Shown: positions 1 to 13,100 of the stretch, in pieces
How the letters are laid out: every line of letters begins with the position of its first letter
Numbering within the stretch: the first letter of the stretch is position 1
Position numbers and translations under genes: made by a program
Assembly (NCBI RefSeq): GCF_029784165.1
Contig: NC_073694.1
Location: 24,996,506-25,060,505 of the forward strand
Source of the DNA: Wyeomyia smithii
Lineage: Eukaryota; Arthropoda; Insecta; Diptera; Culicidae
Length of the DNA stretch: 64,000 bases
Reading direction: 5' to 3'
The notes under the pieces: generated by a model
Database searches by the model: none
The model's input: the letters and a program-made list of their open reading frames with translations, nothing else
Told to the model about the DNA's origin: nothing

Positions 1-989
1 CCCGCACACACAGCGGACAGGCAGCAGACGGACTTGGACTTGGTGACATCATTCTTTCCTAGAAACTGGAGAATTGTGATACAACAAGCCTGCACAGAGT
101 GAAGAGCTAAACGCAAGTCTGGAAGTGTATGTAAAAGTGCCCAGACTGTGCCCCCCTCACGAAAGCGGAAGTCACAGTCGGTGACGAATCATTCGCCTTC
201 AGTGATAAGACAGCAATTATAAATTGTGGTGTTTACTTGTGGTTGTTTCCCACCCCCTGTTGTTACTCAGAGGAGCACAAAGCTTTGCAACTTCAAAATA
301 GGCCTTCCCAAATTTTACGAGTCGATCAGGCGAAACGGTACCGTTCTCTTGTTTCGAAAATGAATTTGTGTTTCTATTTTGCCTAATGGCACTTGCCATA
401 CCGTGCGATGGAGGTGTTTTGTTTTTGACTATCACTCTAAAATTGAAATTCAAGTCGAAAAAATCTAGATTTCAAAGCGCAACATCGAGCGGTACCAATT
501 TGTGTTTCTTCTGCTCGCTCCAGTCCCACTTTGGGCCCGAATGTTTGTATAGCATTTTGTGGAATGCAATCAAGCTTAGGCGTGAGATGCGAAAGAATTG
601 AGGGATTTCACACCAATTCGCTAGCCAGCCTCTTTTTAGATTCAAGCTGAACTCTAAAAGGTTGCTAACAATTCTACTGACGAATTTTCCGTGAAATCCC
701 TCAATATCCCTTTCACCAATCTGTGCTTAGTCTTAGTTGAAAGTCTGGACCGGATCTTCAATATTTTGTTTCGCACAATCGGAACGTAATTATAAAAACA
801 ACAGCAGATTTTACAGTTCACCATTATTATGCAACTGCCCAGAAAGAACAATAATTAAGTGTTTATCTGGCGTTCGAGGGAAGAGCCCACAATAATTAAG
901 ACACCAGAATTACCGGAGTGGAGAATCGATTCTGGTTCGTTGTTGTCCAGTAGTGAGTGTGATCTGTGGCCGCGAAGAAGAGCTTCACG
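1..989 (+). promoter_or_regulatory. WASp 5' region: putative promoter and 5' UTR
   Basis: This is the sequence upstream of the WASp start codon. I see no coding exon in it. An arthropod-type initiator core, TCAGT, lies at 199-203 without a convincing TATA box ahead of it, so it is only a weak candidate start site. The last ~100 bases run uninterrupted into exon 1 and are probably 5' UTR. The ATG at 990 has A at -3, a favourable context. No transcript evidence is available, and an untranslated exon further upstream cannot be excluded. Confidence 0.35.
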
Positions 990-1100
990 ATGAAGCAGCC
1001 AGCATCGGTGGAAGCCGCTAGCAAGGCCAACCGACCGAGCCAGCTGCTGACCAACGACGAAAACGAGCAACTGTTCAGCCTGATTGGAAGACGTTGTCAG
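990..1100 (+). CDS. WASp: WASp exon 1 (residues 1-37)
   Basis: First coding exon, 37 complete codons, ending ...GRRCQ before a strong GTAAGT donor at 1101. It holds the N-terminal lead-in and the first helix of the WH1 domain (NENEQLFSLIGRRC-type segment). The start is the first ATG in this frame and has A at -3. The following intron is 20,245 bp. Confidence 0.9.
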
Positions 1101-4100
1101 GTAAGTTGTTTTAATTATTCTTATTTTTAAATTTAACTTTTTCTTGCCGCTTGCAGCGGAGCTAATTTTATCAATTAATACTTCGGTATTTGCCGAACTG
1201 TCGTTGTCTTATCTGTCGTTCCATGATAAGATATTGTACATTATCTGGTGTCTTCACCTTCTGAAATGTCTTTATATGACATTTTACTTTCTGGGACTTT
1301 TTTTCCGTTTCCATTGAAATCAAAGCTCCAACAGCAAGGTCAAATGACCGCAGATTGCAGCCGATGCAATAGGTCAATGCATCGCGCGAAAACCGAAGCC
1401 GACAAATTATCGACCAACCTGAGACTATGCAAATTTTGCTCGCTCATTGGTTGGTGGTTTGATTATGAAGAAATATCGTTTTTTTTGCTGCTTTTTTCTG
1501 TTTGCTAGATGCTCAATTAACTGTACCCGCATACTTAATAAGCATTTATTTTATAGTTTCTCATTGTCTAGTCTTTTATCGTACGCTGCACCGATTAATG
1601 GTTCTCCTTTCTAATTGGGTGGTAGCGTAGCGAGGCCCAGATGCTGCACCAGAACAGCACAGCTTGTTTATCGATGGTTAGGGAGGTTTCGTAATAAGCG
1701 CTAATTGTGTGTTTAGAATGAAAATGATGATGTTTGTTGTGGGTTTTTTTTGTGGTACCTAAATGATTTCGAGTTCCATGAGAAAAAATATATGACACTC
1801 TAGTTTTGGCAGTTTAAAAAAATAAATTTCGGATTATTTTTAAAGAATGTTATTAATTTTTACCAAAAGTAACGAACGCCTAACCCGAATCAACCCAGGA
1901 TTTTTCGTGAATATTGTACTTTTTCAACTTGAAATAGTTACTGCTTTCAGGCACCAAACGAAACTATCTATTGGTGTTTATAAAAGTATAACTAATTTAT
2001 GGAAATCTCATTAAGTTTCAGTTTAAGTCGAGCAATGTTCAAAGAGTCAAGTGATCCCATGAAGCATGATTGGGCTGATTTGATTATCACCACATCCATC
2101 CATCCACATTTCACAAGGACAGATTTTTGACGATTTCACACACATTTTTTCACATAAAAAAATTGAAAACGTTTGGTTCTTTGGTATACTGCAGTTCCAA
2201 TCATAGTAGTCCAATGTTTGTTCTACACAAACCTTATGCACGCTGGGACAACTATGCTTGGAACGGCAGTATATTTGATGAGTAAGCATAAAAAATGTCG
2301 ACAAAAAAGCCGCCTAGACCAGGAGAGCTATAAATAAAAAGAATCGAAAACATCTAGTCCAGTTTAGAAAACGTTTTTTTTTATTAGTTTTCCAGAAGAA
2401 ATCGGTTAGAAATATTAATTTCATGTTTAAAGGGTGATGGTTTTTTTAGTATCTAAAATTTGAACATAACATCTTTTCGAGGTGCTTGTGATCGATTTTT
2501 TTTATTAAATCTAGTACCTATATTTTAGATGCTGTGTTTTCTATTCCGATTTTTCATAACAGGAATACTGTTTTATGTAAAATGGCACATGTTGATTTCT
2601 CCTGTGAGATACAATCAAGTCTCCCTAGTCTCCTCTACCACCGAGACGATGAGTTGGACTTGAGCAGGTATCGTGAAAAGAATTCTTCATGAAAAACTAA
2701 GCCCATGGGAAAGATTTCTTTCATTCAAAAGGATTCTTAGGAAATATCATGCATATTTATGTCCAAAAGCTTGATAATCTTTATACAAATGTTATTAGAT
2801 TTCGATCTAATTACGGTTGAAAATCTCCAAAAAACAGGCAAAAATTCTCTATAAAATATCTCCTAGTAAATTTGTAATAGAATAAGAATTAACGGATAAG
2901 AAAGACACAAATGTTATAAAATTTTCAGAGGCTATTTTAATAATCTTTTGGACTTTCATACTTACTGCGAAGTATTAGGCGAATCCCTAACCAGAGGTCC
3001 ACAGGAAATCAAAGTCCTCGTCGAAGACACTAGAGCCCATCACAATTCCTAAATTCACGCTTTAGTCCACTGCAGTCAAGACAGTCTCCAGTAAATCTTA
3101 AAAGTCCACACATACAAAATCCAAACTATACTTATGAGCCGTTGAGAGTAAAAGTGGTATATGTAGGTACCATTAAGTAAAATTTTCAGGAAACGCAAAA
3201 AATAAAAACACTCGAATGGTAAATTATTACGTCTCACAGTAGTCTTAACTCGATTTTTTTTTCGATTAACAATATTTTATTTCTTATTATTTTAACAATT
3301 TCTGTTCTTTGTACATTTTAATTGATACACCTAAGTTTTCATCTTTGTTTAATATTTTTATGTTTTTGTAAAAATAAAGAATAATTTTTTTTTTGGTCTT
3401 AACTCGAAAAATCGTGATCGTTTTAGATTTGACTGGGAAATATTGATTTTATGTACCCAGTGTCTTCAGCAAGTTTATTCCATATAACAAGGCCTTTCTT
3501 TTGGTGTTTTCGGTTTTTTGATCAATCCCCCTAGTAGTTAGATAAAAAAATTATTCTTTCTAATTTTCAAAATACCCGATTGCTTTCTTCAGCAAAGTTG
3601 TAGGAAAATCTATAAAAAAAAGAATTGCTGAACACTGTAATCTTCTATCTGAACATCTGATATGACGAAATAGAGTTTTACGAGGAACAGTCCTCAAAAT
3701 TAGTTTTTTGTCCATAACTTTTTCTGTAATCGTCGAAACAGTTCAAAATGTTCTAAGATTTCGTTCATTTTGCTAAACCTCGCATTTTTGTAGAATATAT
3801 TGGTTTGATATTTTCATTTGTTCTAGTTTTTTGCTGAAAATAGCCATATTTTGAGTCCATATTTCTCAGAAGGTTGCAGATAGTAGCAAACCAGACTGTA
3901 TGCATTTGAAAGTTTGTCGAAAGAATTGCATTACTCAAACGAGTTCCACTGTTTCTAGTTGTATCCAAACGAGTACAGAATGAATGGAAAACACCCCTCG
4001 TAACAAGCAGATTCAACAGTTATGACGTATAAAGTTGAAGTATTCAGTAAAAAAAACTATTTTATACTTTATGTTTTCAGTTTTTAATGATTTACTCTAC

Positions 4101-7100
4101 GTCAGATACTTCCGATAATAATAAATGATAATGTATAAAATTATTGAAATTTTCGTCTTGTTTTTAAATTGAATTTACGCTGATTTAAAAAATAACATAT
4201 TTTCAAAAATTCCTCCATTTATAAAGTCAAGTATGCCCTTCGAGATCAAGAGATATTTTTTATGTTTGTCCCAAAAAGAATGACATACAAATGAAAAACG
4301 CATATTTTTTGATGAAAAATATCAATAACTTTGAGCAAAACTGAGATATTTACGATTTCAGCATTGAAAAATGTTTCTCTTAAAAATCTCTAAAAGTCCT
4401 TCAAAGACAATTTTAAGATGAAATTTAACATAAAGTTAGAGCGCAAAATGTATTTTTTTCAATATAAATCGGTTGTTTTTAAAGATAGAGATTTTTTTTT
4501 TACAAAGTTACTTAAAATTGACGGAGCTTGTAGAACAAGTTTTTCTTCTATCTACAAAGATAAAAAAGTTAGATACTTGATTGCGTCGAAAATGTTGGTC
4601 ACCCTAATTTTTGAAAATTTTTCAGTAAGCGCTTTATCATATGTAACAACTTGGTAGAAGAAAGTGTTTCTCTAAAATGTTGCTACAGAGCTCTAGACCC
4701 AAATTTCCCCCTAAATTTGGCTTCTGGACCATTGTGCATTGTGCACTGGAGCCTAGCTCCATCGCCACAAAAAGCGATCATTTCAAATTTCCAATCGAAC
4801 TGAAGTCATCGCGCGATAACACCGTCTGGGGCGCTTTTTTTATGCAATCTCATGCATATTTTGTGGTTCCCAACTTGGCACATGCACGTACGTTAGCGCT
4901 GGTGTCGGAAAACAAGATGCAGCGCGAACACGGCAGTAGATGGTGCTAGTGTTACTAACGTAAAATACTGGTATTATCCGAACGATGATTTTATTGAAAA
5001 TTCGTTCGAAGTGTTATGTTTGTTAGTCTGTGGTCAGAGTGTTGAATAACGTCACAGACACAGCTTTGAATAATTTCCGGTCATAAGACCATTTACAATG
5101 TACTTGGCCGCTTAGGAGTGATTTAGAAAAAAAGGAACCACGCAGTGACTAAATTTCTCAATAAAACGGTGTTCATCTTGAAATACCTATACCTACTCAA
5201 TCACTGGAACAACTTCGCTGAAGTTATGGATGCCCTATGACTTAAAATTATCGAGCTATAATGCAACCTTCATACTTAGATTGGACAGGTACCACTTTTG
5301 CATTCAACGAAATGGTGATTATGTTGATAACCGAAAACTGTTTTTGTTTTAGCTCTGGTATGAGTTATCAGATCTCGTCAGATGTTATATTATTACGTTC
5401 TGCATCAATTTATACAAAAAGCCCAGAAACTGTCAAATGGCAGCCGTTGAGAGCAAAACTGGCACATTTGCCAGTTTTGCTTTCAACGGCTTACTCGTTA
5501 CCGGTCTATAACCAAATGACTGGCGATTTTTAAGCTCCCGAAAACCAAATTTGAGGCTAAACAAGTTTTCATGCGATCGTAATATTGCCCTTTTTTACAA
5601 AACGAAAACTAAAACTTTCTCATATAGGAGATTGTTGGAAAATTTCCACAGAATTTTCAACACGTGTAACACTTGCACTTCTCTCTGTCAAGACATCAAA
5701 CTGGACTTGAAAAAAACTCGTGAAAAAAATTTCAAGAAAAAACTCGAATATAATTACCGTACAGTGCCCATTCACCGCTCACTTTTCACTTGGAAGTAAA
5801 TAACTTTACCATAACAAAAAACACTTTGAAAAATATTTTCACCGATACTTCAGCAACGCATTCCTTAAGGATTGGTGAAAATATTTTTCGTAAAGTGTGT
5901 TTTGTTATGGAAAAAAATAACTTCCAAGTAAAAAGTGAGCGGTGAATGGAACCCTCACGGTGAATGAGCACCGTACGGTAAAGAAAATTTGTCGAAAGTT
6001 ATATTTGGAAAGACTTTAAAATTTGTCAACTAAAAAAGTTAAAATAATGAAGCTCATGAACAAAAAAAAAACAAATTAAAGCATATTGCATATAGCATAT
6101 TGTAATCGATCTATACAAAGCGAGAGCAACTAAATTGTTGTACACCGAGCACTGACGGGTGTTAAACCTCAAGCTTATAGGAGTATTTATGGTGGTTGCA
6201 AGCCTGATTTATAAATGTTAGGCTATTCCTAATTTTCAGTAGTGTTGTTCAGCGAGCTTAATTCGGGATCCTTTGTTTAAGTCTCCAGCAGCGCTTTCCG
6301 GTAGATTTTGAACCAAATTCTGGTAAGTTTTGTTTTCAGTACAGTTTCTAGCGTTTTTATTTTAATTAACTTTACTTAACTTTACATTTAGAGATATTGG
6401 CTATGTGGTCTTGCAGTTTTAGAACAACCTATTTGATTTTGTCCAACGTTTCGACAGCGATTAGTATCTTCCTCAGAAAAAAATTCTCAAAGAAATGTGA
6501 GGTTAGGATCACTGACTCTAATTGAGCAACACGTTTCTTTATTGTGTTTTAGCTTTAAGCTGCAAAAAAAAATTATTCTCAGTTAATTCAAATGGATTTT
6601 AATTTAGTGACCTACAGATTTGGTGCGCTTTTCAAGAAGTGGTACGGCATGCTATGGTAATTCTGTACGTTAGCTGCGATAATTATCTCCGTGCTATTTT
6701 TAGGATTAGAATTACTTATAAATTATTTTACCTATTTATCCGTACTTTGGGATTTATTTCACAGTTGAGAAAGGCGCGGTCTACCATCTCGTCCCGGAAA
6801 AAACGCACTCGATTCTTACCAGTAGCTACTGGTTCCTCGCAGTCCTGTCAACCATCAGTACCAAGTCACGCCAGCCAGATCCTTCACGTCTTGGAACTAA
6901 TTGATTGAGGTATTCTTTGAACTCATCAGTGATGTACCTTACTAGCTTCCAACTATTTCTAAGTGTTTATGAACGACGCTCCAACTGCTCGGTTGACAAG
7001 AATTTCTCTCCACAAGAATTTCCCAACAAAAATGGTTAGGAGTTAAGGCTTCTTGATCCGCGGAATCATTTCTTCTGCTTTTAAAAGGATTGTCTCTAAT

Positions 7101-10100
7101 GTCTCGTCAGCTGGCTCTCGAGGACCATTCAAACCCGTTTCAATTACTTCTTTACCGACCGAACAAGTCTATCCACGCCCTCCCATATGCGGTGCCGCGG
7201 GTGGGATTAATTTCCATGAAGTTTAGGCGGTCGTAAATTTACCGGGAAGAGCTGCCTTGTGCCTTCGACTCGACACTGGTGCCTTGAAAACATGTGGCAT
7301 CGTCACTCCAGACGCGTCCGTAATTCACACATTGTCCTGACGCCTAATGTGAAACAATCGAGAGTCGCACGACTCAGCTTAATCAGTTTTGTTGGGGGAT
7401 CATGTTCAAATATAGTCTGCCACAACTCGTTACGTTTTAGTGACTCGTACGCCGCCTTGAAGCCTATAAAAAAAGATGCGTCTGCAAGTTGTGCTCTCGA
7501 AATTTGACGAACATCTGTCTCAAGGACATTATATGGTCTGTTGTAGATAGCTCCGCTCGAAATCGCACTGGTCAATCCATCAGGGATACCAAATGTGCAG
7601 ATTTGTCTGCAAAACACAGATTTTTGGAGTCCGTGTGCAGATATTTATTGATTTGCAGATATTTGCAGTTTTTCCACGATTTCTGCAGATTTTTGTCAGA
7701 GTCTCCTTATATTTGCGCAGATTTTCTTAAAACGTGTGCAGATTTTTACAGACTTTTGCCTGAATCACGGAAAGATTTTTTTCAGATTTCGAGCACATTT
7801 TTCCGGTTTTTCGAGCAGTTGCAGACATTTTTCAAAAACATCTGACATCTCTGCACCCGATAAAAGCTTTCTAGAACGACTCAATCTCTAGAATATGATA
7901 GGGAGATAATCAGGTTCAGAGGTGTTTACTAAGCTTTATTATCAAATAACGTAATAACGTCACGTTCTTGAGTGGTCTGCGGAAAGGTTTTGACAATTCG
8001 AGAAACATTTTTCAACATTTCAAAATTTTAGAAAGTCCAGCTCATAAATTTCTCAAATTCTCGAAACATGCTAACAGTAGAGAGGCTTGCGGTTGCTTCT
8101 TTGTGGCACGGCTTCGAATTCAGTTCTAATCAAATTTGATAAACTGGATGTATCATTTAAACTAAAAGCCCAAGCAACCAGAAGTTCGAATTTCACTTAA
8201 CAAACGAACTTAGAAGTTCACATATGGTTCAGATTTAGTTCCGCGGAACTTTATAGCTGAACAACAGGACACATTACTTACAAACCGAACTTCATTCTAA
8301 ATAAAGTTCCGTCAGTACTTGAAAGTTCATAAGAAGCTGCTTGCTCCTCTTCTTTGGAACCTAAAAGTTCACATAAAGTTCACACGTGGACTTCAAAACT
8401 CCTTGAAATTGAAGCTCGGTTAGCATTTTATCCGTACTTTTAATCAGCACGAAAGTTCATGAGAAGCTGCATGCTCCTCTTCTTTGGAACCTTCAAGTTC
8501 ACATAAAGTTCACATGCGAACTTCAAAACCACTAGAATTGAAGTTCGGTTAGCATTTTATCCGTACTTTCAACCAGGACGAAAGTTCAGTAGAAGTCTAT
8601 GTCGTACTTCATTCCCACTTTAAAGTTCATCTTAAGTTCTGACTGACGCACAGAGGAGTACCTAGAACAAAAAGCTGGCCAAAATAGGAAAAAAGTTTTT
8701 GACGGTTTTTGGGTGCCGCTATATTTTTTTCTGCAGCTTAAATAATTGCTTCACAAAATTCCATCACTAGATTAACGTTAAGCGTTATGATCAAATGCTG
8801 GGAGCGCTGTAAACATTGACAAACTTTCAAGCATTTTTTTTGAGAATTGAACCATTTATAGTAACAAGTTGTGCCAGGCGTCAAAAAAATGACAATTGAT
8901 CAATATTTTGTAGCAAATGAGTTCTTTATGTTCAATGCTAATAAACCGGTTGATAGAAATTTCGAAATTGAAAATTATAACTACTCTTAAGAAGTTTTCG
9001 AAATTTGTGATTTTTATGTATTTTCGAGCTTTTTCAATATTAAAAAAAGTTATCAAATCTCGCGGAATCCGATCATATAATCTTCAGGGGAATGGAAGTT
9101 CATAGCATCACGAACACATCCCTGCAAATATCTCATCCGGTAACGTCCGGATTGACATTTGTGACCCGTCTGAAATATGTTGTTTATGACAAACTTTGAC
9201 GTTAAGTGTTCACGCGTACATGGGAAATGAAAAAAAAAAGCTGATTGGTCCCTGCCTCAGCTCTAAACAGAGTTTCAGCTCTGTAAAAATTAAATGAGAT
9301 TAGTTTAGTGAACGAATTTCAACTAATTTAAGTTAACTTAATATTAACTTGATGCACAGAATTAATAATCCGGGTAAATAACGCTCCGCACAAAAGGTTT
9401 TTCCAACCTACGTAGGTTCCACGAGGCATCATGTAATCTGTGAGCTTCAAATTAAAAATTCAAAATGAAGATATTCTGCCAAATCATTTTTCTAGTACAT
9501 TATTCGATTTGTTTCGCTGCCCATTTTGCGAACACAAATTATACGAGCGTATGACTGCATTTGCCCATCTGCTCACTAACATTAATGAAGACACATAGGC
9601 TATGTGAATGTAAACTTTAAGTTATGTGTGTGATATTTAGTGTAACTCTTTGATACAATACTCGAACCAGCCACTTCCACTTCTCGCTTAAATATTTCTC
9701 AAAATATTGCTAAATAGCAGCGAAAAATAATTTTGGCCAGGTTTTCAGTCGAGTTACTCCTCTGTGTGACGCTTTGCTTGCATTTGGCGAGAGTGAATTT
9801 TTCAGATGTAAAGTTTATATTCGTGCTTCAGGATTAATAACAAAAAGGAGTTTTTCAAAAACTATAATGAAAAGTGATTTATTTATTTTATTTTATTATC
9901 TTCGGATAAAATTTTTATGAAGATTGGAAAAGGAAAACAAAGCTATTACTCCAATAGGTAATATCAGCGTGCATAAAGGCTTTCGCTATATAAACATTGT
10001 TATTTGTTACCTCACAGTAAATCAATCATGCACTCTGGTATCCCAGAATAGGCAGCTCAAAAAGGAAATTTAACCGAAAGTAAGCTGTGAATTCCCGTTA

Positions 10101-13100
10101 GAAGAAGATATACACTTGTTTGGACGTGATGTTCTCATCCCTGAGCATTCAAGTTCAAGTTCTCTTTACGCTCGGCTACAGCATGATGTGGCCGGTTTTG
10201 GAGGTCCGAATCCATTTTCCAGGCACGAGAGCGAGAGTTCTTTATGTTCCAAGGCGTTGGTCGTTTCGACTACGGCTAACGGCATATCTGATGACCGAAA
10301 AAAAATTAATCGATTTTGAAAATTTAGCAGATTTTGTATATATTGCTTACCAGAATAATTTTTAATAAACGCTTGAAACGAAAATATTGCCTACACAACT
10401 TATTTCATTTATATCACCAACAAACTGCATCAAAATCAAAACAAACTAGAGAACTGTCAGACGTAAGTTCACATTTCGTTACACGTGTACTTTTTCTGAA
10501 CTTGAAAGTTCGGAAAAAGTTCCGCGGCAGCCTTTTCTGAACCTCAAAGTTCACATAAAATTACGTGTGTACCTTATCTGAACTTCCAAGCTGAAAGAAA
10601 GAACCGGTATGTTCCTAGCTATGAGCATGTAGGTAACAGAGAGAAATCAGCACATCGAGTAAAATCGACGCTGACCTCATATAACGGGAACGGAGCAGTG
10701 GTATGAATCTAGGTTCCAAAGCGGGAAGACTCGAGTTCGAATCTGGTGTGGTGGTAAGTTGCAAAAAATCATGAAATAGAATAAAATAAATAAAGCCAGG
10801 CAAATTATTCTTCTGATCCAGAATTCCTCCAGTACATGCTAAATGATAAGTTAGAAAAAAAAAACGAAAAATAAAAAAATACTCAAGTTGTTTTTTATTT
10901 TGAGTTTTTTGGAGTTTTATTTTCAAGCTGAACAGAGTTCTGTACAGCGACCTAACCGAACTTGATGTGAACTATCCAGTGCAGTTTAGAAGCTGCTTTG
11001 CATGCTATCCGGAGTTTATTCATCAAATACGAACTTGAAAGTACGGTTAATTACTTAAAAATTGAGCTGAATAGAATTCTATTCATTATCGTTAGTTCGG
11101 CTGATTAGACTATGAAATCTACTCTTAACCGAACTTTTGGTGATTTGGGAGCTATGCTGTACGATTCGGTCAGGCAGCTTTAATGTTGTTTCTTCACAGC
11201 TCTAATTGATTTTTTGTTTTAGTAATTTCTTTTTCTTGTTTTCGTTTAATCAAAATCAAATCAGTGCACTAATTAAATTTATTTCCACAATGTTTGGGCC
11301 ACTGTGGCGGAACTTCAGCCCAGAAGCGTGAAATGGAAACCGGAAAATCGACCGGTATCGCAGTTTTTTTTTTTTTCGTCGATCGGGAACTTCCTGATCA
11401 TCATTCCCCTGCCTTAATTTCTATGGCCATTAACCCTCCCCCAGTGCAGCAGGTCCATTTATCCGCAATCACGTTTATCAAGGCAGCAGTAGCAGTTCGC
11501 GGGTAGCTCATTCGGCCATTATTAGCTATTATTCAATTTTATATGTTTATTTTGTTCCGCCCGTTTGTCCCCGTGTTGGCCAGAAATGAATAATGGTGTG
11601 ATAGGAGTTGTCGTGCCAAATGAAGCCAATGTTACCGAGTGCATAAGGGTTTGTGAATAATGGAGTCGCGCGCTTATCGGCTTCAAATTTCCTGTCCGCT
11701 TTTGGCCACTTCACATATTTTTTTGGGAATGTTAATGTTAATGTTCTTTGAATTCACACAAGAAGGTTGCAACGATAAGCGAGTTGGTGGCTGGATAATT
11801 ATGACAAATTTGAAACTCGAATTCGGATGGACTGTGAAAACGATTATTCAGTACCTGCCATTCAGCTGCGAATTGAAAATAATGCACTCAACTCAGCATT
11901 CATACTTTTGTGGCGCTTTGTTTTCTGCCTTTGTTTTTGAGTGCACATTGTCATCACTTTGAGATGGAAACAAGTTTAGCATAAGTTACGATGTACCTAA
12001 TTTTTGCTGTTTTGTTTTTCATGATACTCTTCCTTATGCAATCCGGATTGACACGATTTGGGCGAATTTCGCTTCGTGACATAACTTTGCTCGCTGGGTC
12101 TGCTATCGTGTGGAGAAAGCATATCAACACCCAAAGAAAAGTGAAAAAAAAAAACGAAAGATTTATTTGTTTATTGAGCAATTCCACGCCACTTAGCGAA
12201 TGGATCTGAATTGATCATTCGATTGAGAGAGTTTCCATGTCAAAGAACATGTTGATGAAATTTTTAGTGGCTCTGATTTAGATGAAGTCTTCAAAATTAG
12301 TGATTATATTAATTTTTTTATGATCTTAAATGATAAACAAGTCTTAACAAAATCGAAAATGACAAAAAAACATCGTCACATCACATGGAATTACTGTATT
12401 GGATTGGATTGGAAGCTGTTCAATTGATATCGAAAGCATATCGAATTAATCGATAACAGCCAGTGCTTCTTTCGCACACACGAGAAGGAAAAGGTTTCCG
12501 GGTTGGAAAATGGGCTTCCACATTCGACCGGTATTTCCACTATTTCCACCTGACTGGCTGACTGCTACTGCTGCTGATGATGGTGATGATGAACTCTCCA
12601 ACTCTCACCCACCCGACACTTAGCGAGGGAAAAAAAGATGCCAAACAAGTGTGTGCGAATGAAAGCGAGAGTTAGAGGAACTGTTTGTTGATTGATGAAA
12701 TTGCAGCAGAAGCAGAAAAAACGGGTTCGAATTGGAGCGGGGATCGTGTGTAGGAAACGCTTCATTCGACGGAAAATCGTCGCTCGTCAATAATATGCCG
12801 CCGACTGACTGGCATGCCGTTGTTCCACATTAGATGCTGGTCTAGTCCGAATGTGGAATGTGTTCGGGGTTCGCTTTTCCTGCTCTGATGGATATGGAAT
12901 TGTGTTCCCGTTTTTTTCGAAAAATTGTATCGTACTACTTTTTTAGGTTTGTGTTTTGAGGCTGGTGTTGTACAAGTAGAACGCGTTTGTAAATTGCATT
13001 TTAATTTGTTGCATTTGGTTATTACAAAAACTTTGCACCCAAATGAGGATTTGTCAAAACTCGTCGAAAATGTAAATTTCTCAATTTTCTTTCTCCTTGT

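Larger units (their letters stand above)
8169..11149. mobile_element. ~3-kb CCCAAG-ended element made of AAGTTC repeats
   Basis: Terminal inverted repeats read CCCAAGCAACCAGAAGTTCG at the left and, reversed, CCCAAATCACCAAAAGTTCG at the right; both outer flanks are AG. The interior near both ends is packed with AAGTTC/GAACTT motifs such as GTTCACATAAAGTTCAC. It is interrupted by the 1118-bp element at 8649. A second element with the same CCCAAG start and AG flanks lies at 22402. No transposase is seen, so the superfamily is open. Confidence 0.6.

Noticed and set aside
7590..7850. CRISPR-like or regulatory repeat array
   Set aside because: Spacing is irregular and units are low-complexity; CRISPR arrays do not occur in insect genomes.
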